64,000 nucleotides of DNA, from positions 1 through 64,000 of the forward strand of contig LFER01000041.1 in NCBI GenBank assembly GCA_001510135.1, given 5' to 3'. The notes below the pieces were generated by a model. The model was not told where the DNA came from and did no database searches. It worked only from the letters and a program-made list of their open reading frames with translations. How positions within the stretch are numbered: position 1 is the first letter of the stretch; every line of letters starts with the position of its first letter. Of the stretch, positions 35,166 through 43,718 are shown piece by piece. The stretch is from Alphaproteobacteria bacterium casp-alpha6. GTDB taxonomy: Bacteria > Pseudomonadota > Alphaproteobacteria > Rhodobacterales > Rhodobacteraceae. Position numbers and translations under genes: made by a program.

Positions 35166-35357
35166 TTACTTTTGATGGGTCGTAAAGTTCATAAGGGCAA
35201 TGAGCTGCTCTCCGGTGGGCGTGGTTTTGTTGGCCCAGTCAAGGTATCCGCAGTCGCGAACGTATTCCAATGCCAAGTCATCCACGTCGGTGGCAAGTTT
35301 TTTGCGACCGTAGGAAATTAAAAAGTCCAGCTCATTTATTTTACATTTCGTGCTCAT
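35166..35357 (-). CDS. Small hypothetical protein, 63 residues
   Basis: Starts MSTKCKINELDFLISYGRKK and is preceded by AAGGAAGACAGTG, a good ribosome-binding site; the longer tracked ORF (35504) has none. The body is rich in charged helix-forming residues (DVDDLALEYVRDCGYLDW, TPTGEQLIALMN) and could be a small winged-helix-like domain. It lies 85 bases before the Cys-rich small gene on the same strand. Function unknown. Confidence 0.58.
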   Translation of the reverse strand: MSTKCKINELDFLISYGRKKLATDVDDLALEYVRDCGYLDWANKTTPTGEQLIALMNFTTHQK

Positions 35358-35636
35358 CACTGTCTTCCTTGTGCGAAGGTGGTGGCTAACCTTTGACCAG
35401 CGCGCGTGTATTAAGGCACGACCCTTTTTGTTACGAATAAAGAGAGTACGCTCGCAGTGGCGGACTAGATCAAAAAAATGTGGATGTTTGGGAGCCTTTT
35501 TCATTTGGCTCTTTCAGGCGTTTTAATAGATCAGAAAGGCGCGTTGCAGTCTGGGCATAGCCAAGGAAAATTATGTTTGAATATTTGCGTTGTGCGAAGA
35601 GTAGATGCTGACATTTACTGTGCAACCACTTTGAAT

Positions 35637-37325
35637 TTACGATGCAGTCGTTTCTGACATCATCATCTCTCTCATTCGGAATTTTTGCGGTTTTCCGGTG
35701 GCAGTCAGAGGAACTTCGTCCACAAAGCGCACAATCGCGGGAACTTTGTAATACGCAAGCGATTTGCGACAAAGCTCTTTGATCGATGTTTCGTCGATGT
35801 TTGCTCCTTTTTCAGCGACAATCCACGCCACCAATTGTTCTCCGAATTTTTCGTCTGGGATGCCGAAAACATGCGCTTCTCGTATCCCTTTTTGACTGGT
35901 CAGAAAATCTTCAAGCTCTGCTGGATAGATATTCTCGCCACCACGTATAACCATGTCTTTCTTGCGCCCAACGATACGGCAATACCCCTGTGCATCTATG
36001 GTGGCAAGATCGCCTGATTTCATCCATTCCCCCTCGATAGAGGCTCTGGTTGCGGCCTCATCCTGCCAATAGCCTTTCATGACAAGGTAGCCTCTGGCCC
36101 AGAATTCACCGGTTTCACCAACCGCACATGTATTGCCGTCGTCATCGACGATTTTGACCTCACAATGTGGCTGGATCCGACCCACGGTGCTGACCCTGAC
36201 ATTGACCGGATCATTGACGTCTGATTGAAATGAAATCGGGCTGGTTTCAGTCATTCCATACCCGATGGTGATCTCTGAACATCCCAAGTCATACAAAACG
36301 CGCCGCATCAGAGTTTCTGGACATTGAGATCCCGCCATGATTCCGGTGCGAAGCGATTTGATAGGCTTGCCGTGATATTCGGGGGATGACAGCATTGCCG
36401 AAAACATCGTGGGAACCCCATGAACCGCGGTGCATCGTTCGTCTTTCAGGGCGCGCACGGTTTTGTCAGCTTCAAATCCTTCGCTTGGAAAAATCATGGC
36501 CGCCCCCGCGGAGCAGCAGGCCAATGTGCCCAGCACCATTCCAAAACAATGATAAAGCGGCACTGGAATGCACAATCGGTCGTGGTGCGTGAACTTCATC
36601 GCTTTGGCACAGGAAACTGCATTGTTGATGATGTTTTTATGCGAAAGTGTTGCTCCTTTGGGCGCCCCTGTTGTGCCTGAAGTAAACTGAATATTGATCG
36701 CCTCATCCGGCAGTAAACCACTGGAAATATGGTCCAAACGCGCAAGATAGCCTGCGGTCCCTTTTTTCACCACCTCGTCAAAGGAAAAGGCACCCGATAT
36801 TGGCATATTTGAAATTTGTACGAGGGCACGTAGGCTGGGAAGTTTACCCAAACGCAAATGACCAGGCTTTTGGCCGCTAAGATCGGGGCAGAGCTCCTTT
36901 AGCATCTGTGCGTAGCCAGAAGATTTGAACTGCGTAGCAAAGATCAAACATTTCAGGCCCACTTTGTTGATGCAATACTCCAGCTCCGTGGCTTTATAGG
37001 CCGGGTTAATATTGACGAGGATAACGCCGATCCGAGCGGTCGCTATCTGGGCGATGATCCATTCGGCGCGATTTGGTGACCAAATACCCACCCGATCACC
37101 CTTGTAAATGCCAAGTGCCAAAAGCCCCGCTGCAAAGTCATCGCATTTTTCAAGCAGCTCGGCGTACGTCCAACGTAGGCCAAATTGGGAAAAAACAACC
37201 GCTTCGCAGTGGCCGTATTTGGTGCGCGTATATTCAAAAAATTCAGGCAAGGTAACGTCCAGCAAGCGCCGTGATGTATCTCCCATGACATGGGCCAGCC
37301 CTTCAACGGGCGCAATTTGTGCCAT
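35637..37325 (-). CDS. Acyl-CoA synthetase (FadD-like AMP-forming ligase)
   Basis: A 562-residue ANL-superfamily enzyme. AMP-binding signature FTSGTTGAPKGATLSHKN, then YGMTETSP, the GDLATID hinge and GRKKDMVIRGGENIYP, ending with PLTATGKPQKFRM carrying the catalytic Lys. Length and pattern suit medium-chain or aromatic acyl-CoA ligases. AAGAGGACCAG precedes the ATG. It follows the ABC-amidase fusion by 9 bases, so it may activate the carboxylic acid released when the imported amide is hydrolysed. Confidence 0.9.
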   Translation of the reverse strand: MAQIAPVEGLAHVMGDTSRRLLDVTLPEFFEYTRTKYGHCEAVVFSQFGLRWTYAELLEKCDDFAAGLLALGIYKGDRVGIWSPNRAEWIIAQIATARIGVILVNINPAYKATELEYCINKVGLKCLIFATQFKSSGYAQMLKELCPDLSGQKPGHLRLGKLPSLRALVQISNMPISGAFSFDEVVKKGTAGYLARLDHISSGLLPDEAINIQFTSGTTGAPKGATLSHKNIINNAVSCAKAMKFTHHDRLCIPVPLYHCFGMVLGTLACCSAGAAMIFPSEGFEADKTVRALKDERCTAVHGVPTMFSAMLSSPEYHGKPIKSLRTGIMAGSQCPETLMRRVLYDLGCSEITIGYGMTETSPISFQSDVNDPVNVRVSTVGRIQPHCEVKIVDDDGNTCAVGETGEFWARGYLVMKGYWQDEAATRASIEGEWMKSGDLATIDAQGYCRIVGRKKDMVIRGGENIYPAELEDFLTSQKGIREAHVFGIPDEKFGEQLVAWIVAEKGANIDETSIKELCRKSLAYYKVPAIVRFVDEVPLTATGKPQKFRMREMMMSETTAS

Positions 37326-37334
37326 CTGGTCCTC

Positions 37335-39734
37335 TTAAATTTTTTTCCAATCCGTCGCTGCCTCAAATGCTCCTGCAGCGCGATAGATCGTGCTTTCCTC
37401 ATAACGCCGCCCCACAAGCATCATGCCGACCGGCAAACCGTCTGACATGCCACAGGGAACCGACATAGCAGGGTGGCCCGTGATATCAAAAGGCGCCGTG
37501 TTCACCAGCATTTCAAAGGCGCGTTGGGTCCAGACGGCCAATCCATCAGAGCGTTGCGGGATTGGAGTGGCTTTCATCGGAGTGGTTGGCATCAGCAAAA
37601 GATCGTAGGAGGCCAAAACCTTATTATATTCCTCACGCAGCTGGCGTGACAGGTTTTGCGCCTTTGCATAATAATGCCCTCTGTGATGTTTGAGGAAGTA
37701 TTGCCCAACAAACATCGTTATTTTGAGTGTATCTGACAGTTCATCTGCGCGTCCACGCCAGTTTGAATGGTAATCGAGCAGAGAAGTTGTATACATCCCC
37801 TCCCAACCAGTGCCCATGCCGTTTCCGTGCATCATCTGATTTGTCGCCCCTTCGCTGGCGATGGGGGTCCAGATGGCCAACCCCTTAAGGTGCCAAGGAA
37901 CGGAAATTTCGTCTACGGATGCCCCGCAGTCGCGCAGAATATTGGCTGCGGCGCGTACCTTTTGGTCGACATCAGCTTCGCTGTTGGCGTGACCAAAGCC
38001 TTCTTTCACAACACCAATCTTGAGCCCCGAAACACCCGCCCTGACGGCGCGTGTATAGGTATCGGTGACCACGTCGTACTGACGCGGGTCAAGGCCATCC
38101 GGTCCGGCAATAACTTCAAGCATCAAGGCGTTGTCGGCCACGTTCTGTGTCATCGGACCCGTGTGATCAATGGTGCTTTCGATTGGCATAATACCGGTGT
38201 AAGGCACAAGGCCGTGGGTCGGTTTCATTCCGTAGCATCCCGAATAGGATGCAGGCATCCGAATTGATCCGCCTTGATCCCCGCCAATGGCCATATCCAC
38301 ATATTCACCCGCGACAAGCGCTGCGGACCCTGAGGATGATCCCCCTGCCGAATATCCCCGTTTAAATGGGTTGTGAACAGGACCCGTCGCATTCGTGTGA
38401 CTTCCGCCGGAAAAACAGTAATATTCACAATGCGCCTTGCCAGAGATAGTTGCACCGGCATCCAAAAGCCGTGTTACCACGGTGGCATCAACATCTGGCG
38501 TATATCCTTTTAGCGTTGAGGCCCCATTCATCATCGGAACACCCGCCAAACAAACATTATCCTTCAGGGCCACGGTTCTGCCCAATAGCGGTCCTTTTGG
38601 AGCGCCGCGCACTTCGGTTTTGATGTACCATGCGTTCAGGGGGTTCTCTTCATCGGTGGGGCGGGAGCCGCTTGTCCTTGGATAAAGTACAGGAGGTAGA
38701 TAATCAGGCAAACTGTCTACAACGTCATAGGCATCAAGCGAGCCTTGCATATTATCGAGAAATTCTTTGATCTGTTCATCTGAGAGATGCATTCCAAGCT
38801 CAAGCGTTATTTCCTTAAGCTGGGTGAATGTAGGGCGTTGGACGGTCATGTTCCCAATCCTTTCGGTCAATGGTGCGTCGCGCTGTGCCAGAGGCAAAGG
38901 GGACTTTGGCGTGCTTGCCTTGTTCTTGTCTGTTTTAAGAGTAGGTATCACAGAACTGGTTGCGGTTGGTGTTGCCGATTTATGTTGTATCAAAGAGTTG
39001 ATGGGGGCCAAGGTCGGTTTTGCGCCGCCAAAGCCCGAGAATCCTTTTAAAAGGGAGCTTGCGTCGCTGGATGACATATCGACCTCTGTTGCGAAGGTCC
39101 CTTTTTCCATAATCTTTATGCGGTTTGAGAGTTCGGTGATGAACTCCATATTTTGTTCCACCAAAATGATGGTGAGGCCTTTTTTGCGATTAAGCGTTTT
39201 CAGGATCTCTCCTATTTCATCCACAATAGAGGGTTGGATGCCTTCTGTCGGTTCATCAAGCAAAATAAGATCAGGATCCGAGATCAAACACCGCGCAAGA
39301 GCCAGAATTTGCTGCTCACCACCAGACAGCGTGCCGCCGGAACGATCCAGCAAGCTTTCAAGGCGTGGAAATTCCAAGACAATATTTCGAATGGCATCTT
39401 CTTCGTCGATCCCATGTCCAACAACCCCCATGCGCAAATTGTCCAACACGCTGAGATTTGGGAAAATACCGCGCCCCTGAGGCACATAGCCAAGCCCATA
39501 TTGCGCGCGCCCTCCTGGTTTCATGCGCGTGATATCTTGGCCCGAATACAGAATGGTTCCCGCAGTCGCTGAAATGATCCCCATGACGGTTTTCAGGAGG
39601 GTGGATTTGCCCATTCCATTGTTGCCTAAAACACCGAGAATTTCATTATCCGCGACATGACATTCCACCCCGTGCAACACTGGAATGCGTCCGTATCCTG
39701 AAGAAAGACCTTTTATTTCTAACAAAACACTCAT
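37335..39734 (-). CDS. UrtE/LivF-like ABC ATPase fused to amidase
   Basis: A 799-residue two-domain protein. Residues 1-235 are a complete ABC ATPase: Walker A GNNGMGKST (37-45), signature LSGGE (136-140), Walker B LILLDEPTEG. Residues ~236-295 are a Ser/Thr/Pro/Lys-rich linker. Residues ~296-799 are a full amidase-signature enzyme: Lys391 in ALKDNV, GGSSSGS near 465-470, Ser490 in DQGGSIRMP, with the N-terminal helical region of nitrile-pathway amidases. An internal ATG at Met296 is preceded by AAAGGATTGGGAAC, so a free amidase might also be made. The fusion would couple import and hydrolysis of an amide at the cytoplasmic membrane face. Confidence 0.93.
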   Translation of the reverse strand: MSVLLEIKGLSSGYGRIPVLHGVECHVADNEILGVLGNNGMGKSTLLKTVMGIISATAGTILYSGQDITRMKPGGRAQYGLGYVPQGRGIFPNLSVLDNLRMGVVGHGIDEEDAIRNIVLEFPRLESLLDRSGGTLSGGEQQILALARCLISDPDLILLDEPTEGIQPSIVDEIGEILKTLNRKKGLTIILVEQNMEFITELSNRIKIMEKGTFATEVDMSSSDASSLLKGFSGFGGAKPTLAPINSLIQHKSATPTATSSVIPTLKTDKNKASTPKSPLPLAQRDAPLTERIGNMTVQRPTFTQLKEITLELGMHLSDEQIKEFLDNMQGSLDAYDVVDSLPDYLPPVLYPRTSGSRPTDEENPLNAWYIKTEVRGAPKGPLLGRTVALKDNVCLAGVPMMNGASTLKGYTPDVDATVVTRLLDAGATISGKAHCEYYCFSGGSHTNATGPVHNPFKRGYSAGGSSSGSAALVAGEYVDMAIGGDQGGSIRMPASYSGCYGMKPTHGLVPYTGIMPIESTIDHTGPMTQNVADNALMLEVIAGPDGLDPRQYDVVTDTYTRAVRAGVSGLKIGVVKEGFGHANSEADVDQKVRAAANILRDCGASVDEISVPWHLKGLAIWTPIASEGATNQMMHGNGMGTGWEGMYTTSLLDYHSNWRGRADELSDTLKITMFVGQYFLKHHRGHYYAKAQNLSRQLREEYNKVLASYDLLLMPTTPMKATPIPQRSDGLAVWTQRAFEMLVNTAPFDITGHPAMSVPCGMSDGLPVGMMLVGRRYEESTIYRAAGAFEAATDWKKI

Positions 39735-40453
39735 GATTTATGCCCCAGATAGATTTCTCTGGCACGCGGATCGGCTGAAATCACATCCATTGTGTCTTCC
39801 ATGAAAATGGATCCCTGATGAAAAAGCGTAACGATATCGCTGATTGCTCGGATGAAATTCATGTCATGTTCAACCACGATCAGGGCAGAGGTTTTGTTGA
39901 TCTCGCGCACAAGTTCGGCGGTTTTATACGTTTCTTCATCCGTCATTCCCGCAGCCGGTTCATCAAGCAGAACAAGCCAAGGTTCGGCCGCAACCACCAT
40001 GCCCAGCTCCACCATCTGTCGTTGACCATGGGCGAGGCTGCCCACTGTCGCGCTGCAGATCTCTCCAAGTTCAAGACGTTCAATTGTTTCCTTGACCAAC
40101 TGGCTGGCCCTTTTGTCGCCATGCCAGCGGCGCGCAGAAAGCCAGAGGTTTTCATATGCGCTCAATCCATCAAACAGGTTGGGCACCTGCGTTTTGATTC
40201 CAACCCCAAGTCCCGCAATGGCGTGGGGTTCCCGCCCTGTCATCGGAATATCACGGATCACAACATCACCGGAGGTCGGAGTTAACTGACCTGTAAGACA
40301 TTTGAAAAAGGTCGATTTTCCTGCGCCATTCGGACCGATCAGGCAGCGCAGCTCTTTTTCACGCAGCTCAAAATCCACATTGTCCACAGCGCGCACGCCG
40401 CCAAAGTGCATGGAAAGGTTTCTGGTTTCTAGAACAACTTCGCGTCTGGCCAT
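39731..40453 (-). CDS. Urea/amide-type ABC ATPase, UrtD-like
   Basis: A 240-residue ABC ATPase: Walker A GPNGAGKST, signature-like SLAHGQRQMVELGMVVA and Walker B LVLLDEPAAGMTDEE, the last typical of UrtD proteins. It overlaps the ATPase-amidase start by 4 bases (ATGA). Partners are the UrtB- and UrtC-like permeases just upstream. Urea itself is unlikely because no urease is seen; short-chain or aromatic amides fit the linked amidase. Confidence 0.9.
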   Translation of the reverse strand: MARREVVLETRNLSMHFGGVRAVDNVDFELREKELRCLIGPNGAGKSTFFKCLTGQLTPTSGDVVIRDIPMTGREPHAIAGLGVGIKTQVPNLFDGLSAYENLWLSARRWHGDKRASQLVKETIERLELGEICSATVGSLAHGQRQMVELGMVVAAEPWLVLLDEPAAGMTDEETYKTAELVREINKTSALIVVEHDMNFIRAISDIVTLFHQGSIFMEDTMDVISADPRAREIYLGHKS

Positions 40454-40465
40454 GAATATTTTGCC

Positions 40466-41512
40466 CTATCCTGTTGCTCTGTGTTTGCGAAGCTTCATCC
40501 GGCGTTCTTTCTGGCGAATATAGCGTTTTGTGCGCCGTCTCTCAAACCAGCCAGCGATTGTCGGGACGACCCCATTGGGAACCAAGAGTACAAAGATCAC
40601 CAGAATGATACCCAGCACCAAATTGGCGTTGAATACCTGTTGGCTGCCCAAAGAGGATGTCAGGAAATAAAGCACAAAGGTGGCGAGGATCGGCCCGATA
40701 AGTGTCATGCGCCCACCTACAATGACCCAAATAATCGCCAGCGCCGACTGACCGAGGGAAAACACATCCGGCGTGACCCGCGTCACCCCTACGCAAAAGA
40801 ACACGCCCCCAAGCCCAGCAATTCCCGCGCTGATGCTAAAGAGGCCCAGTTTATAAAGCCGCGTATCATAGCCAAGCAATTCGGTGCGCACGTCATTTTC
40901 ACGGATAGACACGCAGACACGCCCGAATTTTGTCGTAACCAGCCACCCCGTAAACACATAGGCAGTAATCAATACCGCCATGGACACGTAAAATGTCTGC
41001 ATCGGGAAAAGCATGGCCGAGCCATTTCCGGGCACGTTCAAAGGCGGTGATCCTGTCCCGTTAAAGCCCCCCAGCAAAGCCTTGCCAATTTTATACTCTG
41101 GTCCCGAGGTACGGCGCATCAAAGAATAAAGGATGAGCGATACTGTAAGGGTTATCACTGCGAGATAGACATCCGACACTTTGCCATAAAAGACAAAATA
41201 GCCAAGAATTGCCGCAAATATGGCGGCTGCGAGAATCGCAATAAAAATTGCCCCTGTCGATCCACCGATATTGACCGCCGCCACTGAATAGGCATAGGCA
41301 CCGATGCCGAAAAACGCGCTTTGTCCGAAACATAATATGCCGCCAAACCCCCAGACCAATGCGAGGCTCAAAGCAAGGATTGACAGCCCAATCACCTGCG
41401 TCAGGGTTATGATTGTGAAGAATTCAAAGATGCTCGGAGCGAGAAGGGTGAATATAATGGCGAGCCCTGCCACGACCAATGTTCCGCTGAAGGTCCCGTA
41501 AAGTCGCATCAT
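40466..41512 (-). CDS. Urea/amide-type ABC permease, UrtC-like
   Basis: A 348-residue membrane protein of the LivM/UrtC type (WGFGGILCFGQSAFFGIGAYAYSVA, SIRENDVRTELLGYDTRLYKLGLF). The C-terminus is a basic tail (ERRRTKRYIRQKERRMKLRKHR), likely cytoplasmic and able to contact the ATPases. It overlaps the upstream permease gene by 4 bases (ATGA). Confidence 0.9.
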   Translation of the reverse strand: MMRLYGTFSGTLVVAGLAIIFTLLAPSIFEFFTIITLTQVIGLSILALSLALVWGFGGILCFGQSAFFGIGAYAYSVAAVNIGGSTGAIFIAILAAAIFAAILGYFVFYGKVSDVYLAVITLTVSLILYSLMRRTSGPEYKIGKALLGGFNGTGSPPLNVPGNGSAMLFPMQTFYVSMAVLITAYVFTGWLVTTKFGRVCVSIRENDVRTELLGYDTRLYKLGLFSISAGIAGLGGVFFCVGVTRVTPDVFSLGQSALAIIWVIVGGRMTLIGPILATFVLYFLTSSLGSQQVFNANLVLGIILVIFVLLVPNGVVPTIAGWFERRRTKRYIRQKERRMKLRKHRATG

Positions 41513-42378
41513 TGGCTCTTTCTAAAGAAGCGGCCTGTGATGCCAGTTGGCATGAGCCGAAGGAGAATGATCGCAGTAAAGAGAAGGGCAACTTCTCCGA
41601 AGGTCGGGCCTGTCACGTAAGACATAATCCCGTTCACACCACCCAAAAGAACAGAGGCAGACGTTGTCCCAGCCAAGATTGCCGAGCCGCCGGAAATCAC
41701 GGTAATGAAGGCTTTCGCGATGTAGATGACTCCGATGTTTGGCAATACTCCTGTGATAGGCGCCAATAAACCGCCCGCCAATCCACTGACCGCGGCCCCA
41801 AGAGAAAATGTAACCATATATATGCGCGATGTTGATATCCCCAGACATGCCGCCATATCCGCGTTTTGCATTGTTGCACGTGCAACCAGCCCGAGGGACG
41901 TGAATTTCAGCGTCAAATAGACAAGGATCAAAAGAACGATCACAACAAATATCAGAAATAGTTCGTAGCCCGAGGACGTATAGTCCCCAATGGTCACGGC
42001 CCCCAATGGCGGCGAAATGACCGTTGATGTTGAGGCTCCGAAAACCGAAGTGATGATGCCTATAAATAACAGCGATAACCCCCATGTCGCCAGAAGCGTG
42101 TCGATCATGCGCCCATAAAGCCATTGTATCAAACATCGCTCGACGATGAGGCCAATAATTCCAACCACAAGGGGAGCAAGGATTAACATCGCAAACCAGA
42201 TGTTCACCCCATTATTGGTGGCAACAACCACAGTGTAACCGCCCAGCATCAGAAATTCGCCATGGGCCAGATTGATCACCCGCATCATCCCAAAGACAAT
42301 GGCAAGTCCCAGACTGATCAGCGCAAGATTGGCGATCCCGTAAAGGATCTGAAGCGCAAGCGAAAAAAACAGGTCCAT
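41509..42378 (-). CDS. Urea/amide-type ABC permease, UrtB-like
   Basis: A 289-residue LivH/UrtB permease (YGIANLALISLGLAIVFGMMRVINLAHGEFLMLGGY; SGLAGGLLAPITGVLPNIG). The ATG at 42378 has CGGAGCCTTTC upstream. A perfect 11-bp hairpin separates it from the binding-protein gene. Confidence 0.9.
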   Translation of the reverse strand: MDLFFSLALQILYGIANLALISLGLAIVFGMMRVINLAHGEFLMLGGYTVVVATNNGVNIWFAMLILAPLVVGIIGLIVERCLIQWLYGRMIDTLLATWGLSLLFIGIITSVFGASTSTVISPPLGAVTIGDYTSSGYELFLIFVVIVLLILVYLTLKFTSLGLVARATMQNADMAACLGISTSRIYMVTFSLGAAVSGLAGGLLAPITGVLPNIGVIYIAKAFITVISGGSAILAGTTSASVLLGGVNGIMSYVTGPTFGEVALLFTAIILLRLMPTGITGRFFRKSQ

Positions 42379-42398
42379 GAAAGGCTCCGATAGTAAAG

Positions 42399-42423
42399 GG
42401 CCAGCGCAGGATCTGCGCTGGCC
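42399..42423 (-). repeat. Perfect hairpin between binding-protein and UrtB genes (system 2)
   Basis: Arms GGCCAGCGCAG and CTGCGCTGGCC with a GAT loop, 10 bases past the binding-protein stop. Loop sequence and distance match the system 1 hairpin although the stem sequence differs. Confidence 0.85.
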
Positions 42424-42433
42424 TGTGCGCGTT

Positions 42434-43690
42434 TTAGATGTCGATGCCGGCGGCTTTCAGCCCGTTTTCAAATTTGAAAACAGCTTGATTTGGATCGGCC
42501 ACAAGGTCACAGACCATCAAAGTATCTGTCGGAGGCTGGCTTTCATATGACTCGATGATGTTAAAGGACTGATCCTTTAACTCTGCCAGATAGACGTTCT
42601 GATTGCAGTGGTTGGTTTTGGGTTCGATATCCACCCGTCCGGAGGGGCCATCAATTCCAAGACCAGAGCGCAGCGCTTCGATCACAGGCATACGATCCGC
42701 CGTGCCTGCCGCTTTGACCGCTTCAGCCCAAAGATAGGCGCCTTCATAGGAGCGCGCAGCAAGTTCATTCAACGCAGGTGCATCTGCCCCCATTCTCGCT
42801 TTGAAACGGGAGACAAAGTCTTTGTTCGCCGCGCTGTCGATTTCTTCGAAATAGGAATAGGCGCAAATCATACCATCGCCTTCTTCCGCCGAGATCAGCT
42901 TGTGCTCATTGCCCACGCCAAATGTTGTGGAGGCCACAGGTACCGACTTGTTCATGCCCGCCGCAGCGTATTGACGATAGAAAGACACATGCGCGCCACC
43001 CACAAGTGCTGACATCACCATATCGGCGCCTGAAGATTGGATTTTCTTGATCGTTGGGCCAAAGTTTGTCACATCCAGTGGGAAAAACTCTGTTTCCACA
43101 GGATCCCCGCCGTTGTCACGCACATATTTTTGCACCCATTGGGCGGTGATTTGACCATAGTTATAGTCTGCGGCCACGATATAGACCTTCTTGCCCCATT
43201 TGTTCATTGTATAGGGGACTAGCTTTTCTACCGTTTGCGCCGGAGTTGAGCCAGTGCAGAAATTGTTCATGTCGCAGACGCCGCCTTCGTAAAGTGTGTT
43301 GTAGAAATAGAGAGTCTGGAAACGTGAAAAGGTTGGTCTTATGGCTTCTCGGCTTGCCGATGTGATGCCTGCGTGGACCACATCCGCGCGGTCCCCAGCT
43401 GCGGCTTGGGTGGCAAATTGTGTGTAAAACTGGATGGAGGATTGCGGGTCATACACCTTCAGGTCAACTTGACGGCCCAACAGCCCGCCCGCTTCGTTGA
43501 TTTCATCAATGGCCATTTTGGTGGCGTCCACCATCGGCTTTCCATAGATATCAAGCCCACCGGATTGATCCAGTATGGACACAAATTTGATCGCGCCATG
43601 GCCGCCAGCCATTGCAGATTTCATAAGGGCAGGGGCGGCAAGCGCAGCACCCGCAGTAGTTTTGAGAAAACGTCTACGATTAAACGACAT
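42434..43690 (-). CDS. Urea/amide-type ABC substrate-binding protein, UrtA/AmiC-like
   Basis: About 418 residues. The N-terminus SFNRRRFLKTTAGAALAAPAL has a twin-arginine-like RRRFLK followed by a hydrophobic run and AMA cleavage site, so export is probably by Tat. The body is a type I binding fold (ILDQSGGLDIYGKPMVDATKMAIDEINEAGGLLG). AGGAAGGAAAAACTG before ATG 43690 sets the start; the tracked 43807 lies inside the flotillin gene. Its family binds urea or amides. Confidence 0.88.
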   Translation of the reverse strand: MSFNRRRFLKTTAGAALAAPALMKSAMAGGHGAIKFVSILDQSGGLDIYGKPMVDATKMAIDEINEAGGLLGRQVDLKVYDPQSSIQFYTQFATQAAAGDRADVVHAGITSASREAIRPTFSRFQTLYFYNTLYEGGVCDMNNFCTGSTPAQTVEKLVPYTMNKWGKKVYIVAADYNYGQITAQWVQKYVRDNGGDPVETEFFPLDVTNFGPTIKKIQSSGADMVMSALVGGAHVSFYRQYAAAGMNKSVPVASTTFGVGNEHKLISAEEGDGMICAYSYFEEIDSAANKDFVSRFKARMGADAPALNELAARSYEGAYLWAEAVKAAGTADRMPVIEALRSGLGIDGPSGRVDIEPKTNHCNQNVYLAELKDQSFNIIESYESQPPTDTLMVCDLVADPNQAVFKFENGLKAAGIDI

Positions 43691-43718
43691 CAGTTTTTCC
43701 TTCCTGTTGGATGAGATT

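Noticed and set aside
41522-42136. 204-residue minus-strand ORF
   Set aside because: Alternative frame of the UrtB-like permease, rich in Arg, His and Cys as expected of a frame shadow.
39731-43690. Naming ABC system 2 as the urea transporter urtABCD
   Set aside because: No urease or urea amidolyase gene is seen, and the fused amidase points to another amide, so gene symbols were withheld.
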